Assembly (NCBI GenBank): GCA_002309255.1
Contig: DBXI01000031.1
Span: 1-8,109 of the forward strand
DNA: 8,109 nt
Reading direction: 5' to 3'
Source: Bacteroidales bacterium UBA1216
GTDB lineage: Bacteria > Bacteroidota > Bacteroidia > Bacteroidales > Paludibacteraceae
Shown in pieces: positions 1 to 6,500 of the stretch. Made by a program: the position numbers and the translations under genes. Each line of letters starts with the position of its first letter. The first letter of the stretch is position 1. The notes under the pieces are model-generated. The model saw nothing but the letters and a program-made list of their open reading frames with translations. It was not told the origin of the DNA and searched no databases.

Positions 1-91
1 TGTAGTAGTCGAGGTTCTCGTCCTTGCTCAGGTTCATGCTCAGTTGAGCGGAGAACATACGGTCAATGACCGAAAAATCAAATTGTGTCAT
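1..91 (-). CDS. Unrecognised gene, first 30 codons only
   Basis: The ATG at 91-89 opens a frame that runs off the left edge. The visible residues begin MTQFDFSVIDRM and continue FSAQLSMNLSKDENLDYY. There is no hydrophobic signal segment, so the product is probably cytoplasmic. This ATG is chosen because it follows a good Bacteroidota promoter with a leader of about 60 nt. The in-frame ATG at 58-56 is possible but less likely. There is no Shine-Dalgarno-like motif, which is normal for Bacteroidota. The gene follows the giant gene in the same direction after 228 bp, but the terminator and promoter between them argue for a separate transcript. I do not recognise the family. Confidence 0.68.
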   Translation of the reverse strand, partial: MTQFDFSVIDRMFSAQLSMNLSKDENLDYY

Positions 92-115
92 AGCTGTTAA
101 ATTGTTAAGCTGTTA
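92..115 (-). repeat. Three tandem 8-mers abutting the start codon
   Basis: Reading the minus strand toward the ATG, the units are TAACAGCT (115-108), TAACAATT (107-100) and TAACAGCT (99-92), with the ATG following directly. A degenerate fourth unit, AAACAATC, lies at 123-116. All fall within the predicted 5' leader, where a ribosome binding region would be. They could tune translation as A/U-rich unstructured sequence. Confidence 0.7.
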
Positions 116-124
116 GATTGTTTT

Positions 125-138
125 GGTTGGCGCCAACC
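125..138. promoter_or_regulatory. Perfect 14-bp palindrome, operator-like
   Basis: GGTTGGCGCCAACC is identical to its reverse complement. It begins about 15 nt downstream of the predicted transcription start of the next gene, a usual place for a repressor dyad. As RNA it could form a 5-bp stem with a GCGC loop, which is weak, so DNA binding by a dimer is the likelier role. The cognate regulator is unknown. Confidence 0.45.
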
Positions 139-158
139 GTTGTCTCGGAAATCCGCTG

Positions 159-190
159 CAAAAGTATAACAAAAAATGCAGCCAAGCAAA
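159..190 (-). promoter_or_regulatory. Bacteroidota sigma-ABfr-type promoter of the downstream gene
   Basis: On the minus strand TTTG (190-187) is followed after exactly 20 nt by TACTTTTG (166-159). This matches the known Bacteroidota -33 (TTTG) and -7 (TAnnTTTG) elements with typical spacing. Transcription should start near 152-154, giving a leader of about 60 nt before the ATG at 91. The -33 element lies in the loop of the upstream gene's terminator. Confidence 0.75.
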
Positions 191-202
191 TCTTGACTGC
201 AT
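171..202 (-). terminator. Intrinsic terminator after the giant gene
   Basis: On the minus strand ATGCAGTCAAG (202-192) pairs with CTTGGCTGCAT (186-176). This gives an 11-bp stem with one G-T wobble, a 5-nt loop (ATTTG, 191-187), and a run of five T (175-171) directly after it. It is a textbook intrinsic terminator. It lies about 118 nt after the stop codon and overlaps the -33 element and spacer of the next promoter. Confidence 0.75.
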
Positions 203-205
203 TAT

Positions 206-274
206 GGCAATGCGTGGCAGAAAATAGCCGTTTTATGGCAATGATTTCGATTTATCGCGGCAATCCGCGGCAAT
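206..274 (+). repeat. Helically phased GGCAAT motifs
   Basis: GGCAAT occurs at 206-211, 237-242, 259-264 and 269-274, with a one-mismatch copy (GGCAGA) at 216-221. Starts are 10, 21, 22 and 10 bp apart, close to whole turns of B-DNA, so all copies face the same side of the helix. The first two exact copies share the longer form TATGGCAAT; the last two share CGCGGCAATC. They lie just upstream of the promoter at 159-190. Confidence 0.5.
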
Positions 275-282
275 CATTTTTT
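240..282 (+). repeat. Inverted repeat with nested hairpin and T-run on the plus strand
   Basis: AATGATT (240-246) pairs with AATCATT (272-278). Inside is CGCGG (256-260) against CCGCG (265-269) with a CAAT loop. On the plus strand four T follow the outer arm. It could stop antisense transcripts entering the giant gene, or protect the 3' end of the giant mRNA. The asymmetric internal loop makes it a weaker hairpin than the one at 171-202. Confidence 0.35.
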
Positions 283-292
283 GTTACGGGCG

Positions 293-328
293 TCTCGGAA
301 TTTACGGAAGCTACGAAAACTACGGAAG
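293..328 (-). repeat. Four 9-nt repeats spanning the stop codon
   Basis: Minus-strand units are CTTCCGTAG (328-320), TTTTCGTAG (319-311), CTTCCGTAA (310-302) and a diverged ATTCCGAGA (301-293). The first contains the last two codons and the TAG stop of the giant gene. Because the unit is a multiple of three, the next two units place further stops (TAG, TAA) in the same frame. Confidence 0.65.
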
Positions 329-520
329 TATGACTTTTTGTGTGTAGTCGTTGACTCGCACGACGTATCCGGACTCGATGGGTAGTGTTGTAGTGTAGAG
401 TGCGTTGTCGGCAATAGCCCGTGTGACGAGTTTTCCATCGGGTGCATAGACGGTGATTCGGTCCCCTGCGATGAGTCCGCTGACGTGTAGCACGTGCTCC
501 TTGACGAAGACGAAGTATTG
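320..520 (-). other. T9SS-type C-terminal sorting domain
   Basis: This encodes residues 2516-2581. QYFVFVKEHVLHVSGL is followed by AGDRITVYAPDGKLV, LYTTTLPIESGYVVRV and a terminal NDYTQKVILP. The pattern 'L.V.g...g..i.vyd..G.lv......ly...l..G.YvvrV....kKviL' at the extreme C-terminus is that of type A sorting domains (Por secretion C-terminal family). These are recognised by the T9SS and usually removed when the cargo is attached to A-LPS. The related C-terminal domains of some gut Bacteroidales surface proteins of unproven sorting function are the main alternative. Only a motif-level match can be claimed here. Confidence 0.72.
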
Positions 521-3500
521 TCGTTTACCGTCGTGGGTGGTGGCTGGATATCCTCCTATTCGCAGAGCGAATCGGTTGTTGTATGTACCAGCGTTTAGGC
601 TGACGTTGTATGGCTGTTCGAGGAGGTTGGTGTATGATCGAGTTTGGTAGTCGATGAGCCAAATGTAGTTGTAGTCGGCAAAAGCCTGCGCCTCCGGTAG
701 GCTGAATGTGATGGTCTCATCGTGTGGCAGAGTCAGTCCGAGAGGAATATCGGTATTTGTAGGTGCAGCTCCGAGCAGTGATATTCGTGCGAGTCGTGTC
801 TGATCGAGCATGTAGATTTGCAGAGCATCGTCGTCAGCGATCCACTTGACGCCATCTCGTCCGTATGTGTATCGTATGTTGTGTGATGCAGTTGAGTCCG
901 GCATGACGGTTACGAGGTCGCATGTGTGGTTTCGTGCCGAGACGAGCATGATAGGTCGTGTAGCTCGTTGGTTTCGGCAGTGTAATGGTAGGTGGAATGT
1001 GACTTGCTCGCTGTCTGCAACGGTGGCTGTTTGTGTGAAGAACGCGCTTCCCATAGACATAGTAGCCCCCTGATCCCAGGATCGTGCGGTGTACATATTA
1101 CTACCGGATGTAAGGTATTCTCCCGCTCCGTCCATCTGGTAGAAGATATGCGGAATATGCATCTGCCTGAGGAAGTTTCCCTCGTTAAGTATGGTATCTG
1201 TTCGGTAGTTAGATACGAGCCACGGCAGTCCTTTCATGTTCCATCCCATGTTCTCTTGCCGTGTGAAGTTGAGTTCTGCTCCTGTACCTGCTGTTCGGTA
1301 GTCATAGCGTGAGAGATAGACATACTTGTCGGTGTTGAGCTCGGTGTAGACGTACTGTCCGAGTGGCGCGAAGGCTGTGAACCGTAGCGTGGTGTCGACT
1401 GCAGTTCCAAAGTCCATGAGGTAGCCTTCATTGGCTGTACGGTTGACGGTATCGACGCGTAGCCATGCTTCGGAGTTGTCGTCTCGGAAGACATAATCCT
1501 TTGCCGACCTCGCCATGCCGTCGTAGCGATAAGTGGTAAAGGTGAGCGGTGAGGGGTGAGCGTTGAGCGCATCCGTTGCGTGGTTGTACGAGGTGGATGT
1601 TATATTCTCCACGGAGTAGTTGAAGGGGAAAGCTGTCATGGCGTATCGTCGGTTGTCGAATCGCTTCTCGGCCGCCAGGTAACTGAGTTGAACGTCATGT
1701 CCGTTTCCGTAGAATGAAGCCCCGGGTTTGAGCAGCATGTATGCTGGGCGTATGATGAGATCTTGGAAATCCTCGGGATCGTCGTATGCCATGGTGATCG
1801 TACTGCTGTCCATGAGATAGACGACTGATCCCTGGTGCGGATACTGGTTTCCTCCGAAGTGTTCGTTGAAGGAGTTGCGTCGCTCAGCACCACTTCGGTC
1901 GCCGGTCATCGCATCGCGTATGTCGTACTCATCGAGCATGGCATTGGTGATGGATGTGAGTTCGGCTACTTGATTTTTATCCACTCGCCATGTCTCGAAG
2001 GCTCCGTTATCGATGCCTGCACCGATGGTCCGCGGATTGCCGAGTATATCCCTGTCCACTCCCATGTTGATAAATCCGCTCAGCACATACATTCTGTATT
2101 GAGCGGGTAGATAAGCTCCGTCGGTGCCGTCATTGATGTGTGCGCTATGCTCATGTAGTTGCCAAGCCAATGCGGGGTATTGGGTCAGATATGCGGGCAG
2201 GGTGTATGGTGTGTTGGCGGTGAGGTAGGGTGCGAACATCGCGCGGCTGTCAGCGGCTCCCACAGCAATGGTGTTCTGCACATTTCCGTCACGGGTCCCT
2301 GTTCCATCCAGTGCTACGCCATCCTCTGTATCGTTGATGACGGTGGCGTTGATCAGCAGTCCTAAGCTACCCATTCGGACGGTCGTGGTAGCGTGGTTGC
2401 CATAGATGAGCGAGTTATAGATGATGCCGTGATTGAGGTTGACGACGGGTGCACCAGTCGTATGGCAGTTGGTGATGATGCAGTTTCGCATAGCCATCGA
2501 GTCGTTGTCGATCGTGACGGGTGACTCGGTGTATGTCATGTTTGTTCCGTCGATGATGAATCCATCCATGGCGAATCCAGATAGGAACTGTTCGCCGGAA
2601 GTCATGACGCCTCGTATGCGCGTGGGTGTAGCGCTGGGTGAAGCTACCTCTGCACGTTGTGCACGCACCTGATGTGTGAAACGCACGCACTCGAAGTTAT
2701 CGAACTCCTGCTCTTCGTTGAGGTAGATGGTGTCGCTGAATCGGTTGGACAGCGATCCATAGATATAGACGCCGTCGCGTGCATACACCACATCCTCTGG
2801 TGCGGCGTCGTAGGATCCTTTGACGAACACGAATGCACGGCGGTCTTCGAGGTTAGGTGCATTGCGGTTGAGGTATGAATAGACGGATGCGACGTCGATG
2901 GCGTTCTGCAGTTGTCCTTGTCCGAATGCTTTCTGCCACGAGGAGCCGTCTCCGGCGAGTGCCGCGAGCTTGGTAGGTTGCACGTAGAGCACACGCTGCA
3001 GCAGCGCTTGACACTCGTATGCCCCTCGCTCCATGCCCATGCCGTGCAGACGTGACTTCATCGCCAGTTCGGTGTCGGATGCGATGCCCGTGACGGTATG
3101 ATGCAGACCGATAGCCCGTTGCCAAAAGACGCTCTCGGATGGGGTAGGAGCATACTTATTTGCAAAGACCTTACGCTTATACAGAGCGGTATCCGCCATG
3201 TTCATCGTACGCACGGCCGGGTTGAGCCGGAAGTCACGTGCGCGCCTTAGCTCCGATGTGTTGGCGTCGAGGTCGGGGTCAACGAAGTTGGGGCCGACAT
3301 ATACATCCTTGTTGTTCGAGGTCAGCGACTCGTTGTGCCATGTCGGGTCATTGTCGAACACTCCATACACGGCATTGTTCGTTATACTGTCGTTGGCAGC
3401 GGTGTTGCTGTCACGATTATAGTTGACGGCACCTATGGTGAACTGCGTGAGCGTATCGGCCAGCAAATCATCCATCCATATGAGGGAGTTATGGATTTCC

Positions 3501-6500
3501 GATCCCCCGTAGCCGAGGGTGACATGTCCGTCGTTGAGGGCGAAGGTGGAATTGATAATGCGCACGCGATTGGGCACATCCGTCAGGTTTGCGGCATTGG
3601 CGGGTACAGGGGCAAAGATTGGTGCACCGGCATTGGAATGGAACAGTGAGTTGACGATCAGCGCATCGCCACCACCCTGGTCGATACGTACCGCCGAAGC
3701 ACGATTCGCCGCCCTCACACTGCGGCGGCCGTTATCCATGAAGATACAGTTGCTGATGGTCAGTTTGGGCAGTTCCATCTTCATCGAACCGGTTATGACC
3801 TCCTTGCGCGGATACAGAGGCACATCCATGTTAGGCGCGAGCATGCCGCCTTGGTCGTGGTACTGCCTCTGGAAGCGGTAATAGATGGCTGCGCCGCCGT
3901 TCTCGGTCAGCTTCTCGGCATTGATACCGTCATTCAGGTCTTGGATGGCGTGCGGGTTGACGAAGGTAATGCCATCGAAGGTTACGGGTATGACGGTAGT
4001 GTCACGCCGGAAATCCGTTGCGCGGAAGGTGCGCTGCATGAACTGGCGCGTCATGTCGTCGATGACGAACAGCTGGTTCTGCGCCTCTGGCACAACGCGG
4101 TCGCGCATCTCAAGGATGGTGGGGTACTTCTCTATATCCCTGCCTTCCTCCGCCGACTCGGTGCTCCAACCACCGAGGAAGGTGATGGACGGTATGCTGT
4201 AGTCCCGATCGTTCTCTGCGCCATCGGGCAGGTAGAGTTGCATCATGTCGGTCGGCACTGCCACACGGAAGGTATAGCAGTTATCGAACATGGTCTGCGG
4301 TGTGTACGTTCCGCCCAGCAGGCAGACGTACTTGTCGTGGTTGTTGTGTGAGAGCATCAGCCAGTCGATGGCATCCTGCAGTCGGTCGGTAGCTTTCTCC
4401 CAGGTGGTGCCGTCCGCCACCACATCGGCTCGCGGCGTGGTGGTCACCCACATCGTGTCCACCTCGCTGCCCGGCAGACGGAGCTGGACATACTGGTATT
4501 CGTATATACCCATGTCTATGTACACGGAGTCGATGCCCTGTTTGGGGTAGGAGGATATACGCAGCATGTTGTTCGTACCGCTGTCGCCCTCACGGGTGTA
4601 GCGCATATAGCTCTGCTTGCCGGTAGGCATGAGCTGCGTGCTGAAGCGTGAGTTGATTTCGTGGCTGTAGTAGTTGTACAGGCTTTCGACGGCAGATTCA
4701 TCCTGCAGTGTAGCGGTATCCACGCCGTAGATGGGGAAGATGAACGCCTCGGGATCCGCCGTGTATTTGTCCACATTTGTGGTCTGCAGGATAGCCAGCG
4801 CCGTTTCTGCATCCGTCATGCCGGTCTCGTTGGGAGCGTAGTGCGCCGATGCGTAGTTGTCATTGTTAGGGCTGTAAATCTCATACCAGTCGACGGTACG
4901 TGTCACCGTCTGGTGGAAGAATCCCCAACCGTTGTCGGTCGAGGGATTGATACGCGCCATGACCCAGTCGGCGGTCTCCTCAAAGCCGTCGACACCTGTG
5001 ATGGTGGAGGGCTGGACGAAGTGCAGTCCGGCATTGGCGTCGTTGTCGTCCGCCACGAGCACGTTATGGTTGCCTTTGACGCGCGTGAACATGTTGGACA
5101 GATCGGCCGTGCCGTCTCCCTTGAGGGGCATAGGCATAGCGCGATACTCGGTGACGGCTTCGCCCTCGTGCTTGACGAACGCATCGGGTTTGGGCATCGC
5201 CACACCCAGACCTTTGCCCTCCTGATAGGCTGAGAAGTACACCCCCTCTATCCGGTTCGCCAAGGCGCGCAGCGCATCCAGTGTGTCGGGGATCTGCGGA
5301 TTGAGGTAGTTGTCCTCCACCATGCGCAGATAGGTGTTATAGAGTTGGTTGTAGCGGTCGAACTGCGGTTTCTCGTAATGCATCACGCCGTCAGGCTGGT
5401 GGTTGTATTTGCTGTTGAACAGGGCTTTGGCCTCAGCGGAGGCATTGGTATGATCCAGACCGGTCGCCTCGTTGCCCCAGAACAGGCAGTTGAAGGCAAA
5501 ATGCATGGAGTCGGCGGTGGAGTAAATCTGATTACCGCGGAAGTTGAAGATGGCGGGGTACGCCACGGCTTTGTTCTTGACGAAGTGGCAGTTGATGGCT
5601 TTGACCTTCGACTGGCGCGCGGCACTGATCACTCCGGCAAAACCCTGACGCACATCGGCATCCTCGATATACTCGTCGCTGTTCTGGTCGATGGTGATGG
5701 GGTACAAGCCTCGCTTGGCCTCGTTGTTGTCAAACAGGCAGTTCGCCACGCCGCAGATAGCATTGGTGGCTATACATCCGCCGGCGGTCCAGGGGATAAG
5801 CGACTGGTCGAGTGCGGACATCGGGCCTTGCGAGTAGTTCTGCGCAAAGTGGCTGGTGTGAATATGCAGGTCGCCGTTGGAGTAGATGGCGCCGCCGTTG
5901 CCCGCCATATTGTCCTTGAACTCGCAGTTACGTATGACGAGCAGGATGTTATGCGCCGCGGGGTCTGTCACATTCGGGATGGAGTACTCCTGCTCCTCGA
6001 AGTCCTGCGTCCAGTTACCATCCACAAAGATGCCTCCGCCTCGGAAATAGGTCTTCTTGTTATAGGCGTGCCCCTGATAGTCCACCTGGTCGAGCTGGTT
6101 GGCGTATCCGCCTTGTATGGTCACACCGTCCAGGATGATCGAGCGTGCACCCTTCGACTGCTCGCATTCCCTACTGAAATTCGCAACATCCTTCGTGCCT
6201 ATGGGGTTGTACAGGCGGTGTGTTTCGGAGTTATAGTTGCGGTACTTGACAGGCAGCGGTCCGAGCTGTGTAGAGTCGGCATAGCAGGTGATCACGTGAT
6301 AGACGTGCGTCTGCTCGTCGTTATCCACGGTGTTGCCAGTCATGGTCGAACGCTTGGCGAACTCCCAGGGCTCAATCACGGAGTTCTTGTTGTAATCCTC
6401 CATCTCGCGGCTGTCCTGAATGGTCACGGTGGACGCATTGTTGAGGGTGAATGTACCTTCAGGTGTGGTAACGACCACATCCTCACTACCGCCTAAGGGA

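Noticed and set aside
142..300. A 9-bp direct repeat, GTCTCGGAA, at 142-150 and 292-300, possibly a target-site duplication around an inserted segment
   Set aside because: There is no transposase or terminal inverted repeat between the copies. A 9-bp match within about 230 bp is not very improbable by chance, and the 292 copy is explained by the 9-nt tandem repeat.
118..333. A 71-codon plus-strand open frame across the intergenic region
   Set aside because: It crosses the terminator, promoter and repeats of the minus-strand genes and enters the giant gene's end. It has no promoter of its own and no family-like features.
4661..5233. A 190-codon plus-strand open frame (and a similar 166-codon one at 3851-4351)
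   Set aside because: Both are shadows of the giant gene in a GC-rich region, with no domain signature and no independent start signals.
5345..6496. A 383-codon plus-strand open frame opposite the giant gene
   Set aside because: It is fully antisense to coherent beta-helix coding. Its translation is a valine- and glycine-rich string without recognisable motifs, as expected for the complement of this codon usage, and I see no promoter before it.
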